Part shown: positions 40,934-49,234 of the stretch, in pieces | How the letters are laid out: each line of letters starts with the position of its first letter | Numbering within the stretch: position 1 is the first letter of the stretch | Origin: UBA7672 sp965279085 | GTDB taxonomy: Bacteria > Pseudomonadota > Alphaproteobacteria > Caulobacterales > Hyphomonadaceae | Length of the DNA: 64,000 nt | Assembly: GCA_965279085.1 (NCBI GenBank) | Contig: OZ257149.1 | Span: 3,844,001 to 3,908,000 of the forward strand | Reading direction: 5' to 3' | The notes under the pieces: generated by a model | Seen by the model: only the letters and a program-made list of their open reading frames with translations | What the model was told of the DNA's origin: nothing | The model's database searches: none | Program-made: the position numbers and the translations under genes

Positions 40934-42276
40934 TAGAGCACCTGCGCCAGGGCGGCGGCGTAAGCCTTGATGTCGGATTGCGTGCAGCACTCGGTTGCTG
41001 CGGCGACGATGACGTTGTCGAGGCCGGCGCCTGGGAACAGGCGCGAGGCGCGGACGCCGCCGATGACGTCCTGCTTCTCGAGGGCGGCCAGCACCTGGTC
41101 GGCAGGCTTCGTAGTTTCGAAGGCGATTTCGTTGAAGTAGCGCGGTGTGAGGACGTTCACGCCTTTCACCGCGGAGAAAGCGTCGGCGAGATCGCAGGCG
41201 GCTTCGTGGTTGAGGGTGGCGAGGTGGGTGAGGCCCTTGTCGCCCAGCAGCGTCATGTGTGTGGTGAAGGCCAGCATGCAGAGGCCGGAGTTAGTGCAGA
41301 TGTTGGACGTCGCCTTGTCGCGGCGGATGTGTTGTTCGCGCGTGGAGAGCGTCAGCACGAAGCCGCGCTTGCCGTCGGCGTCCAGCGTTTCGCCGCAGAG
41401 GCGGCCGGGCATCTGGCGCAGGAATTTCGACTTGCAGGTGAAGAGGCCGACATAGGGGCCGCCGAAGCCGAGCGGCACGCCGATCGACTGGCCTTCGCCG
41501 ACCGCGATGTCTGCGCCCATTTCGCCGGGCGTCTTCACGAGGCCGAGCGAGACGACTTCCGTGAACACCGTCACCAGCAGCGCGCCCTTGGCGTGGGCGG
41601 CCTCGCCGACCGGCGTCAGGTCCGTGACCGTGCCAAACACGTTCGGCGACTGGCCGATGACGCAGGCGGCTTCCTCGTTCACGGCCTTCGCAAGTTCGAG
41701 TTCGCCATCCACGGCGGGCGGAAGCTGGATCACCTTGATGCCGGCGGCTTCGCATAGCGTGCGTGTTGTGTCGGCATAGTGTGGATGTAGGCCACCGGAC
41801 ATGATGACCGTGTTCCGCTTCGTCACGCGGCAAGCCATCACCGCGGCTTCGGCGCAGGCGGTGGAGCCATCATACATCGAGGCGTTCGCCACCTCCATTC
41901 CGGTCAGCGCCGCAACCTGCGTCTGGAACTCGAACATCGTCTGCAGCGTGCCTTGCGCGATCTCCGGCTGGTAGGGCGTATAGGTCGTCAGGAATTCCGA
42001 GCGCTGGATGATGTGGTCCACACTGGCCGGGATGTGGTGCTTGTAGGCGCCACAGCCGACGAAGAAGCGGCCATCGCTCGCCGCACGGTTCTTGCGCGAG
42101 AGCCGGCTCATGTGCCGCTCGACTTCCATCTCGCCCTGATGGTCAGGCAAGCCGGGGACCGGGCCCTTGAGACGCGCTGACGCGGGCACGTCGCCGTAGA
42201 AATCGTCCACCGACTTGGCGCCGATGATCTTCAGCATCTCCGCGCGGTCATCTGCGGTGAGGGGGAGGTAGCGCAT
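40933..42276 (-). CDS. gcvPA: Glycine dehydrogenase (decarboxylating) subunit 1
   Basis: The 447-residue alpha subunit of the split P-protein (MRYLPLTADDRAEMLKIIG, FVGCGAYKHHIPASVD, TPYQPEIAQGTLQTMFEFQT, in part TPYQPEIAQGTLQ, and ASMYDGSTA). It forms the glycine-binding pair with GcvPB. It starts 3 bp after the stop of the PaiB-like gene and overlaps the gcvPB start by 1 bp, so the whole operon is tightly packed. Confidence 0.95.
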   Translation of the reverse strand: MRYLPLTADDRAEMLKIIGAKSVDDFYGDVPASARLKGPVPGLPDHQGEMEVERHMSRLSRKNRAASDGRFFVGCGAYKHHIPASVDHIIQRSEFLTTYTPYQPEIAQGTLQTMFEFQTQVAALTGMEVANASMYDGSTACAEAAVMACRVTKRNTVIMSGGLHPHYADTTRTLCEAAGIKVIQLPPAVDGELELAKAVNEEAACVIGQSPNVFGTVTDLTPVGEAAHAKGALLVTVFTEVVSLGLVKTPGEMGADIAVGEGQSIGVPLGFGGPYVGLFTCKSKFLRQMPGRLCGETLDADGKRGFVLTLSTREQHIRRDKATSNICTNSGLCMLAFTTHMTLLGDKGLTHLATLNHEAACDLADAFSAVKGVNVLTPRYFNEIAFETTKPADQVLAALEKQDVIGGVRASRLFPGAGLDNVIVAAATECCTQSDIKAYAAALAQVL

Positions 42277-42279
42277 GAA

Positions 42280-42915
42280 CTAGGCCTTCTTCGTCATTTC
42301 GGCCGCGAGCTGCATCGCGGATGGATCGGTTGAGTGGGCGAAGCCGTTCTGCACCGCGGCGCGGTCGGCTTCGTTCCGGTTCTGGGAGAGCTTGCGAACG
42401 CCGTCGATCGCGTCGATCTGCAGGCGCAAGCCCGTGATGGCGGCCAGCATCTTCGCGACGTACTCGTCCGGCGCATCGCTGACTTTCCATGGAACCGCGG
42501 CGGGCTGTTCCATCATGTCTGTGATGCGGCTCACCTGGTTGCGCAGCGCGTCGGCGTCGCTGAACGCTTCAACGGCGCCGGTCACCTGCACGGCGATGTA
42601 GTTCCAGGTCGGCACGACCTTTCCGTGTTCGCGCTTTGACAGGTAGAGCGAGGGTGTCACGTAGGCATCGGCGCCGTTGAAGATCGCCAGCGCCCGCACA
42701 GATTTCGCAGCGATGGTCGCCAACGGGTTGTTGCGGGCGACATGGCCCTCCAGTGACACGGGCATTCCCGATGCGTCACGGTTGAGGATCATCGGGATGT
42801 GCGCCGCCTGTGGTCCGTTCTCGCTCGAAACGACCAGCGTCCCGAAGTGGCGGCCTTCGATGAAGGCAGCCAGCTCGGCCTGATCGTCCATGCGGAAATG
42901 GACTGGTGCGTGCAT
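42280..42915 (-). CDS. PaiB-like FMN-binding protein inside the gcv operon
   Basis: A 211-residue protein of the PaiB/FMN-binding split-barrel family (IEGRHFGTLVVSS, HIPMILNRD, EGHVARNNPLA, KVVPTWNYIAVQVTGA). Members are annotated as negative transcriptional regulators, but the fold is that of pyridoxamine-phosphate-oxidase-like flavoproteins. ATG 42915 overlaps the gcvH stop (TGATG), and the stop is 3 bp before gcvPA. The position between gcvH and gcvPA is odd and suggests a role tied to glycine cleavage, for example a flavin or PLP-related function. This is inference. Confidence 0.85.
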   Translation of the reverse strand: MHAPVHFRMDDQAELAAFIEGRHFGTLVVSSENGPQAAHIPMILNRDASGMPVSLEGHVARNNPLATIAAKSVRALAIFNGADAYVTPSLYLSKREHGKVVPTWNYIAVQVTGAVEAFSDADALRNQVSRITDMMEQPAAVPWKVSDAPDEYVAKMLAAITGLRLQIDAIDGVRKLSQNRNEADRAAVQNGFAHSTDPSAMQLAAEMTKKA

Positions 42916-43286
42916 CACTGGCTCTCGCAGAACTTCGTGTAGGCGGCTTTGTCCATAAGGCCAGAAAGCTCGCCGGCGTTCGAGAGCTTGAGCTTTACGA
43001 ACCAGCCATCGCCTTCCGGGTCGGCATTGACCTTGGCCGGGTCGTCAACGATGGCGGCGTTGGCTTCGAGCACGTCGCCCGAGACCGGGGCGTAGACGTC
43101 GGAGGCGGCCTTCACCGACTCGACGACAGCCATGTCGCCTTCCTTCTTCACTTTCTTTCCGGTGTCCGGCAGTTCGACGAACACCACGTCGCCTAGTTTC
43201 TCGGCGGCGAACGCCGTGATGCCGACGGTGCCGACGTCGCCCTCGACGCGGATCCACTCGTGTTCGCTCGTGTACCAGGTGGTCAT
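42915..43286 (-). CDS. gcvH: Glycine cleavage system H protein
   Basis: A 123-residue lipoyl carrier. The start WYTSEHEWIRVEG and the lipoylated Lys59 in VESVKAAS are diagnostic. It shuttles the aminomethyl and reduced lipoyl groups between P, T and L proteins. It follows gcvT by 12 bp and overlaps the PaiB-like gene. No lipoamide dehydrogenase is in this window. Confidence 0.96.
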   Translation of the reverse strand: MTTWYTSEHEWIRVEGDVGTVGITAFAAEKLGDVVFVELPDTGKKVKKEGDMAVVESVKAASDVYAPVSGDVLEANAAIVDDPAKVNADPEGDGWFVKLKLSNAGELSGLMDKAAYTKFCESQ

Positions 43287-43298
43287 TATGGGTCCCTC

Positions 43299-44459
43299 TC
43301 AGCGTTTGTATTTTGCAGGAACGAAAGGCAGCGTCGCGACTTCGGCGTCCAGCGGCTTGCCGCGCACGATCAACTTCAGCGGGGTGCCGGCCTTCGCGTA
43401 GCTCGTGTCGACATACCCCTGCGCCACCGGGCCGTTCACCGTCGGACCGAAGCCGCCGGATGTGACGACGCCAACCGTCTCGCCATCGGCGTTCTGGATT
43501 TCCGTACCTTCACGCGCGGGCGCACGGCCGAGCGGCTTGATGCCGACACGCTTGGACGGCACGCCATTCTTGAGTTCGCCAAGAATACGCTGGGCGCCCG
43601 GGAAGTCGCCGCGTTCGCGCCGGGCCTTCGAGATCATCCAGGACAGGGACGCCGCCACCGGCGTCTTGGTCGCGTCGATGTCGTGGCCATAGAGGCACAT
43701 GCCGCCTTCGAGGCGCAGGGAGTCACGCGCGCCAAGACCGATCGGCTTCACGCGATGGTCTTCCAGCAGGCGGTTGGCGAACGCCTCGCCATGTTCGGCG
43801 GGCACCAGGATCTCGAACCCGTCCTCGCCGGTATAGCCGCAGCGCGTCACGAGGATGCGGCCGTAGGCCGAATGCTCCACGCGGGTGAAGTTCATGAAGG
43901 AGAGAGCGACGGCCTGCGGAAGGATGCCCATGATAACGGCTTCGGCTTCCGGTCCTTGTAGCGCAATCAGAGCGCGGTCATCGCCACGGCGCAGTTCGGC
44001 TTCCTTGCCGGCTGCCTTGGCGATCAGCGCGAAGTCGTCCTCCTTCGTGCCGGCATTTACGACGATGTAGAGCATGCCCTGCCGCGTCGGGTCCGCCGGC
44101 CGGCCGATCATCAGGTCGTCGATGATGCCGCCATTCTCGTTGAGCAGGACGGTGAGCTGCACCTTGCCGGGCGTGAGCCCAGTGATGTCGGACGGAACCA
44201 GCCGCTCGACAATCGCGGAGACCTGTCTGTGCGCCTCGTCGCCGCCGCCGAGTTGCGGGAGGGCGAGAAAGCTCGGGCCCATGTGGCTGACGTCGAACAG
44301 CCCCGCATGCGCGCGCGTCCAGTTGTGTTCGGCCATGATGCCGTCGGCATACTGGATCGGCATGTCATAGCCGCCGAACTCAGCCATGCGCGCGCCGAGG
44401 CGAACATGCATCGCATGCAGCGGCGTTTTCTTCAGGGGAGTATTCGAGGCTTCCGACAT
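43299..44459 (-). CDS. gcvT: Glycine cleavage system T protein (aminomethyltransferase)
   Basis: A 386-residue tetrahydrofolate-dependent aminomethyltransferase (TPLHAMHVRLGARMAEFGGY in part HVRLGARMAEFGGYDMP, FDVSHMG, TRCGYTGEDGFEI, LRLEGGMCLYGHDI). It makes methylene-tetrahydrofolate and ammonia from the aminomethyl group. ATG 44459 (MSEASNTPLKK) is chosen; a GTG at 44465 is possible. It is the first gene of the operon and lies about 45 bp after a tandem glycine riboswitch. Confidence 0.95.
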   Translation of the reverse strand: MSEASNTPLKKTPLHAMHVRLGARMAEFGGYDMPIQYADGIMAEHNWTRAHAGLFDVSHMGPSFLALPQLGGGDEAHRQVSAIVERLVPSDITGLTPGKVQLTVLLNENGGIIDDLMIGRPADPTRQGMLYIVVNAGTKEDDFALIAKAAGKEAELRRGDDRALIALQGPEAEAVIMGILPQAVALSFMNFTRVEHSAYGRILVTRCGYTGEDGFEILVPAEHGEAFANRLLEDHRVKPIGLGARDSLRLEGGMCLYGHDIDATKTPVAASLSWMISKARRERGDFPGAQRILGELKNGVPSKRVGIKPLGRAPAREGTEIQNADGETVGVVTSGGFGPTVNGPVAQGYVDTSYAKAGTPLKLIVRGKPLDAEVATLPFVPAKYKR

Positions 44460-44504
44460 AACCACTCCGACAGCTACGCAGCGTCGCTTTCGCGACCCAC
44501 GCCC

Positions 44505-44700
44505 CCGCTGTCGGATGTGCCTGAGAGATTCACGCCGCCTTCTGGCGATGCTTACTCCGTCGGCGGCCGGCTAACCGGCGCTTTCCAGCGTTGTCGTCAC
44601 TCCCGCGGCCCTTGTTGCCTGAGCGTTTCCTGGGCGGTTGCGCCTTCGGCGGTGGCCCATTCCCAAAACAAGGATTGGTTCCACTCTCTCCCGCGGGGAT
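44505..44700 (-). promoter_or_regulatory. Tandem glycine riboswitch upstream of gcvT
   Basis: Read on the minus strand, two glycine-aptamer modules are visible. The first, about 44700 to 44590, has GGGAGAG, CCGAAGGCGCAA, CTCAGGCAA and an ACGCTGGAAAGC-type end. The second, about 44575 to 44505, has CGGAGTAAGC, AGAAGGCG, TCTCTCAGGCA and a closing ATCCGACAG. CUCAGGCA twice in series followed by gcvT is the known arrangement that turns on glycine cleavage when glycine is high. Ends are approximate. Confidence 0.9.
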
Positions 44701-44828
44701 CGATCGACCTGTCCACACGGGCGCGCCTCACGGCTGGCCCATGCGTCAAAGCCATCTGCCCCTAGGGTGGGTGGGGCGTCAATGGCGAGGCTGTCGCAAG
44801 GCTGGGGATGGCCTCGATTCGCTCGTGC

Positions 44829-45791
44829 TTAGAGCCCCTTCAGCCAGTCGATCAGCAAGCGGTTGGTTTCTTCCGGCTGTTCCTGCTGGTTCCAGTGGCC
44901 AGCGCCTTCGATCATGTGGAAACCGCGCAGGTCGGCGAAGTGGTCGCGCATGCGCGTTTCCACGTCGCGGCCGAACATGCGAATGCCGACGTCGGCCGTG
45001 CCGGCCATGAACAGGGCAGGTTGGGTGATCTTCTGCCCCGCGTATTTCGACATCAGGGCGAAGTCGCGGTGGAAATTGCGATAGCGGTTCAGCGGCCCAC
45101 GGAAACCGGACTGGGTGAATTCGCTGACCATGTAGTCGATGTCTTCGTCCGGCAGCCAGTCCGGGAATTTCTCGGGATTGATCATCCCGGACAGCAGGCC
45201 CTCGCCATGCTTCTTGCCGGCGGGCCAGTCGCCGCGCGCGGGATCGCCCGACCACGCATAGTAGATGCGGCGGACCGTATCGCGCACGTCGGCCTCGAGT
45301 TCCCTCTCCGCGACGCCCTCGTCCTGGAAATAGACCATGTAGAAGAACAGGCCGTTCTCGGTGAACAGCTTGCGCATGATGTCGATGATCGGCGCCGAGC
45401 CATGCCCCATATGCGGGATCGACATGCCGGCGACAGCCGTGAAGCGCTGCGGATCGATCAGCGCGGAGGCCCACACGATCGGCGCCCCCCAGTCGCGGCC
45501 GACGAGGATCGCCTTGCCGCCGCCCAGTGCATCCGCCACCGCCTGATTGTCGGCGACAATGGATGCCATGTCGTAGGCTTCCACCGCATGGGGCTTCGAG
45601 GAGCCGCCATAGCCGCGCACGTCAATCGCCGCTGCCGTGAATCCGGCTTTGGCGATAGGCCCCAGCTGATGTCGCCAGGACGACCAGCTTTCCGGAAAGC
45701 CGTGGACCAGCAGGACCAGCGGCCCTGCGCCCTCCACGGCGACCCGGATCGACTGGTCACCGGACTGGACGTAACGGAACTCATGGGCCAT
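44829..45791 (-). CDS. Alpha/beta hydrolase, epoxide hydrolase-like
   Basis: A 320-residue alpha/beta hydrolase. Oxyanion motif HGFPES (30-35), nucleophile Asp100 in VGRDWGAP and a late His in GAGHWNQQ match soluble epoxide hydrolases, which use an Asp nucleophile; haloalkane dehalogenases are the alternative. ATG 45791 follows GAGGAG; the in-frame GTG 45800 is less likely. It is divergent from panD. The substrate is unknown. Confidence 0.86.
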   Translation of the reverse strand: MAHEFRYVQSGDQSIRVAVEGAGPLVLLVHGFPESWSSWRHQLGPIAKAGFTAAAIDVRGYGGSSKPHAVEAYDMASIVADNQAVADALGGGKAILVGRDWGAPIVWASALIDPQRFTAVAGMSIPHMGHGSAPIIDIMRKLFTENGLFFYMVYFQDEGVAERELEADVRDTVRRIYYAWSGDPARGDWPAGKKHGEGLLSGMINPEKFPDWLPDEDIDYMVSEFTQSGFRGPLNRYRNFHRDFALMSKYAGQKITQPALFMAGTADVGIRMFGRDVETRMRDHFADLRGFHMIEGAGHWNQQEQPEETNRLLIDWLKGL

Positions 45792-45993
45792 ATAAGGCAC
45801 TCCTCGGCGACCGTATGTATCGGTTGCGCTTTGCGGGCAAAGCCGGACCCTGTCTGGGCCGTCCGCACCTTAACCAAGCTGGCGCGTGGGAAAAGGCGTA
45901 GGCCCAAATTCCCGGAGCGAGCCGGCTAGAGGCTGCGCACCGCTTACGGCAGGCAATCCCTTCCATAACGACATGCGCATGGAGGATTTTCCC

Positions 45994-46353
45994 ATGCTCC
46001 TCACGATGATGAAGGGCAAACTCCACCGGGCCGCCGTGACCCAGTGCGATCTGCACTATGAGGGTTCGTGCTCCATCGACATGGATCTGCTGGAGCAGGC
46101 CAACATCCTGCCGCACGAGCGCGTCGACATCTGGAACATCACCAATGGCGCGCGCATCTCGACCTACGCCATCGAGGCGCCGCGCGGCTCGAAGACCATC
46201 GGCATCAACGGCGCCGCCGCCCGCTATTTCCAGACCGGCGACCGCGTGATCATCGCCGCCTTCGCCCAGATGGACGAGATCGAAGCGAAGCAATGGGCGC
46301 CGTCCGTTGTGAAGCTGAATGATCGCAACGAAGTCGTCACCGGGATCGCCTGA
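45994..46353 (+). CDS. panD: Aspartate 1-decarboxylase precursor
   Basis: A 119-residue pyruvoyl enzyme that makes beta-alanine for pantothenate and CoA. Cleavage occurs at Gly24-Ser25 in HYEGSCSID, giving the pyruvoyl group. Conserved features are KGKLHRAAVT near the start, the VDIWNITNGARISTY block and GINGAAARYF. ATG 45994 (MLLTMMKGK) follows GGAGG at 8 bases and puts the Ser at position 25 as in E. coli; upstream ATGs would shift it. No other pan genes are present. Confidence 0.95.
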   Translation: MLLTMMKGKLHRAAVTQCDLHYEGSCSIDMDLLEQANILPHERVDIWNITNGARISTYAIEAPRGSKTIGINGAAARYFQTGDRVIIAAFAQMDEIEAKQWAPSVVKLNDRNEVVTGIA

Positions 46354-46385
46354 GCAGAATAAACGAGGCTTCCTCCCCAGAAGCA

Positions 46386-46418
46386 GAAACGTCGCCCGCT
46401 ATGCGCGGGCGGCGTTTC
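46386..46418. terminator. Bidirectional terminator between panD and the SIMPL gene
   Basis: GAAACGTCGCCCGC and GCGGGCGGCGTTTC form a 14-bp stem with one G-T pair and loop TATGC. It lies between two convergent genes and has A-rich and T-rich flanks, so it can serve both. Confidence 0.75.
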
Positions 46419-46440
46419 CAATTTCAGGCGTCGGTGTTTG

Positions 46441-47196
46441 CTATTTCGTCAGCTCGAACACCACGTTCACCGTTTGCGTCAGCGAGACTTCGCCAGCGGC
46501 GATCGGGGTCGCTTCGGCGGCCATGTCCTGCATGCGCATGTTCATCATCATCGGCACGGGTTGCGGGAAATAGTCCTGCTCGCTGATCGTGACGATGCGC
46601 TTCACTTTATAACCGACGGCCTGCGCATAGAGCTCGGCCTTCGCCGCGGCGTCCTTGATGGCCTCGATGCGGGCGCCGTTCTGGTGCTTCTCTGGCTCGT
46701 CGATCGAGAACGACACGCCGTTGATCGTGTTGCCGCCGCCCTTCACCACCGCGTCTAGCGTCTTGCCCAGCGTATCCAGCTTGCGGACCTTGATGCTGAG
46801 CTGGTTCGAAGCCTGGTAGCCGGTGAGGCGCGGGCGCGCATTGTTCGGATACTCATAGACCGCGTTGAGCGAGATCTGGCCCGTCTGCATGTCGCGGTCG
46901 GCAATGCCGGCCGCCTTCACGGCGTTGAAGACGCCGTTCATCTGCGTCGCCTGCTGTGCCATCGCCTCGGCCGCCGTCTTGGCTTCCGTGGTGACGCCGA
47001 CCGAGATCATCGCGATGTCGGGGGCATGATCGACCGTGCCCTTGCCGGTCAGCGTGATCGTGGTCTCGGGCTGGATCGTGCTCATCGGCGGCGCGGGATA
47101 GGGGCCCGGGCCCGGCGGTTGCGCCATCGCCATCGGGGCTGTCGCGCAGCCCGCCAGCGCGGAGGCGGCGAGCAGGGATGAAGCAAGGCGTGTCAT
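46441..47196 (-). CDS. SIMPL-domain (DUF541) lipoprotein
   Basis: A 251-residue lipoprotein with signal MTRLASSLLAASALAGC, a Pro/Gly-rich linker, then the SIMPL/DUF541 domain (TITLTGKGTVDHAPDIA, TVNVVFELTK). SIMPL proteins such as BP26 and OMP28 form channel-like oligomers in the periplasm; the exact role is unclear. ATG 47196 opens the signal; an in-frame extension to 47250 lacks support. It sits after an unknown membrane protein on the same strand. Confidence 0.88.
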   Translation of the reverse strand: MTRLASSLLAASALAGCATAPMAMAQPPGPGPYPAPPMSTIQPETTITLTGKGTVDHAPDIAMISVGVTTEAKTAAEAMAQQATQMNGVFNAVKAAGIADRDMQTGQISLNAVYEYPNNARPRLTGYQASNQLSIKVRKLDTLGKTLDAVVKGGGNTINGVSFSIDEPEKHQNGARIEAIKDAAAKAELYAQAVGYKVKRIVTISEQDYFPQPVPMMMNMRMQDMAAEATPIAAGEVSLTQTVNVVFELTK

Positions 47197-47360
47197 CGTG
47201 GGGACCTTTCTCGTGTCCATTCGTCCGTCATCGGGGAGCTTAGCGGACATGCGGTGGATTCCTCAGCCCAAATGGGGCGGGTTCGTGACACGGCAAGCGC
47301 CAACTTGCGGCGCGGTGTGGCGGACTGGGAACGCGACGGCAGCGTGGCGGAAACGCAACG

Positions 47361-47954
47361 TTATCCAGCGCCAAGCAACAGCGCGTTCAACACGAAGTAG
47401 GCGCCGGTCAGCCCGATCGAGATCAACATGATTCTCGCGAGGTCACGGTCGAGGCGCATCTCGCGCTCGCGGCGCAGTCGTCCCTGCGGCCCCTCAAGGA
47501 TGGGCGTCGTCTCGATGTAGTGGTCGGAGCGGAACGGCATCAGCGGGTTGGCGATGAGCTTCGCGAGAATGGCGCCGATCACGAGGATACCAACCAGCAG
47601 CCAGGCGAGAATGATCGACACGATCGTCCACACCATCCCACCCATCCAGTCGAACTTCTCCCCGGGCCGCTGCATGCCGCGGGTCATCATCCCCATCCCG
47701 GCGAAGGACAGGATGTGCAGGTCGATGAGCGGAGGAGGCGGTGGCAGGCCGACGCCGAACAGCGGCGCATGCACCACTTTCGAGGCCGCATCCGACAGCG
47801 AGCGATAGGCCATCAGCGCCTGCTCGATGTCGGCCGCCGTGGGCACGGCGAACTGGCGCTGCACGATGCTGATCAACGGCGGCACGCTCAGCACGATGCC
47901 GATCAGGTAGAGCAGGTATTCGCTCCGCTTCGCTGTGGCCGTGTCTGTGGTCAT
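47361..47954 (-). CDS. Hypothetical membrane protein
   Basis: A 197-residue protein with hydrophobic segments near 12-32, 105-132 and 175-195, a proline run (PPPPPL) near 72-77, and a basic region (RLRREREMRLDRD) between the last two helices. I recognise no family. A 54-bp gap separates it from the D-threonine-aldolase-like gene, so a shared transcript is possible. Codon use looks like that of its neighbours. Confidence 0.7.
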   Translation of the reverse strand: MTTDTATAKRSEYLLYLIGIVLSVPPLISIVQRQFAVPTAADIEQALMAYRSLSDAASKVVHAPLFGVGLPPPPPLIDLHILSFAGMGMMTRGMQRPGEKFDWMGGMVWTIVSIILAWLLVGILVIGAILAKLIANPLMPFRSDHYIETTPILEGPQGRLRREREMRLDRDLARIMLISIGLTGAYFVLNALLLGAG

Positions 47955-48008
47955 GGCGCCGAGGCTAGCACATCCTGAGAGCCGGTGAGTACCATTGTAA
48001 AAGCACCT

Positions 48009-49148
48009 TCAGCGCGACCGGCCCCGGGCGCTTACAGGCCAGATGGCGACCAGCGTGTTATCCTGCACGACATGGTAGTGGTCGTAGAGGTTCACGGTTG
48101 GGTCGCAGTGCGGAGCTGTCAGCACGACGCGGTCGCCCAGCTTGAAGCTTCCTGTCTCGGCCCTGATGGCGCCGTGTTCGTCGCCCATGAAAAGGAAGCT
48201 CGAATCCGCCGGCGCGCCAGCATGGATCGCGGGAAGGCCTCCATCGGTCGCCATCGCCTTGAAGCCGGCGTCCACGGTCGCCATCCCCTCGGCGTTCGCG
48301 CTGATCACGCTGGCGTCGATGAAGAGGGACGTCGCGAACGGGTTACCGCCCGGGCCAGGAATGTCGCAGTCGAGATACTGCCGGTCCATGAAGACATAGG
48401 ATCCCGCCTGCAGCTCGGTGAGAACGCCGATCTCCGCGTCGATCACATGCGTGCCTGTTCCGCCGCCGGTGACGACTGGGGCGGGCGCGCCTCCTTCCGC
48501 TAGAGCGGCCAGGACGGTCTTCAGATAGTCGAACCGCCGCAGTAGTTTTTCGCGGCGCTCCGCGAACGAGGCAATGTGCTGTTCGCGACCACAATAGAAC
48601 TGTACCCCCGCGTATCGCAGCGAGGTCGAGTTCATGATCGCACGCGCCAGTGCGACCGCAGCCTCCGGCGAGGCGACACCGGTTCGGTGGATACCGGGGT
48701 CAACATCGATCAAGACGTTGAGGGGTTTGCTATCCTTGGCAGCCGCGTGCGCTAGCGCTGCCACGTTGTCGGGATTGTCAGCTACGACGCGGAGATCGGG
48801 TAGACGCGTATTGAGAGTGATCAACCGAGCGATCGCCTGCAACGTCACGACAGGCGAGGTTATCAGGATACTGTCGATGCCTCCGCCGTCGGCAATGGCT
48901 TCCGCTTCGCCGATCTTCGCGCAGCACACGCCGACAGCGCCAGCTTCGACCTGCAGCCGGGCGATATGGTTCGACTTGTGTGTCTTGGCGTGCGGACGCA
49001 ACACGAGGCCGTTTGTACGCGCGAACATCGCCATTCTTGCAATGTTTGCTCCTAAAGCATCGAGATCGACGACCAGCACCGGCGTGTTGAGGCTGGCCCG
49101 GCTGCCCTGCTGGCCGATCAGGTGCGCGTGCAGTTCGCGGTCATCCAT
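48009..49148 (-). CDS. D-threonine aldolase / D-serine dehydratase-like PLP enzyme
   Basis: A 379-residue fold-type III PLP enzyme with an alanine-racemase-type N-terminal barrel. The PLP lysine is Lys55 in RPHAKTHKS. The C-terminal metal site reads PHCDPTVN: His-x-Asp is the pattern known for D-threonine aldolases, whereas eukaryotic D-serine dehydratases use His-x-Cys, so an aldolase-type activity on a D-3-hydroxyamino acid is favoured. It is divergent from the GMC oxidoreductase gene, and the cluster beyond also holds an N-acyl-D-amino-acid deacylase. Confidence 0.85.
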   Translation of the reverse strand: MDDRELHAHLIGQQGSRASLNTPVLVVDLDALGANIARMAMFARTNGLVLRPHAKTHKSNHIARLQVEAGAVGVCCAKIGEAEAIADGGGIDSILITSPVVTLQAIARLITLNTRLPDLRVVADNPDNVAALAHAAAKDSKPLNVLIDVDPGIHRTGVASPEAAVALARAIMNSTSLRYAGVQFYCGREQHIASFAERREKLLRRFDYLKTVLAALAEGGAPAPVVTGGGTGTHVIDAEIGVLTELQAGSYVFMDRQYLDCDIPGPGGNPFATSLFIDASVISANAEGMATVDAGFKAMATDGGLPAIHAGAPADSSFLFMGDEHGAIRAETGSFKLGDRVVLTAPHCDPTVNLYDHYHVVQDNTLVAIWPVSARGRSR

Positions 49149-49234
49149 CTTTCAGCTCCTGCCCTGTTCTCGCGCCAGTCGCGGTCCGGCGTCAAAATGT
49201 TTGTGCGCCAACCGGGGCATGGTACCGATGAGTT

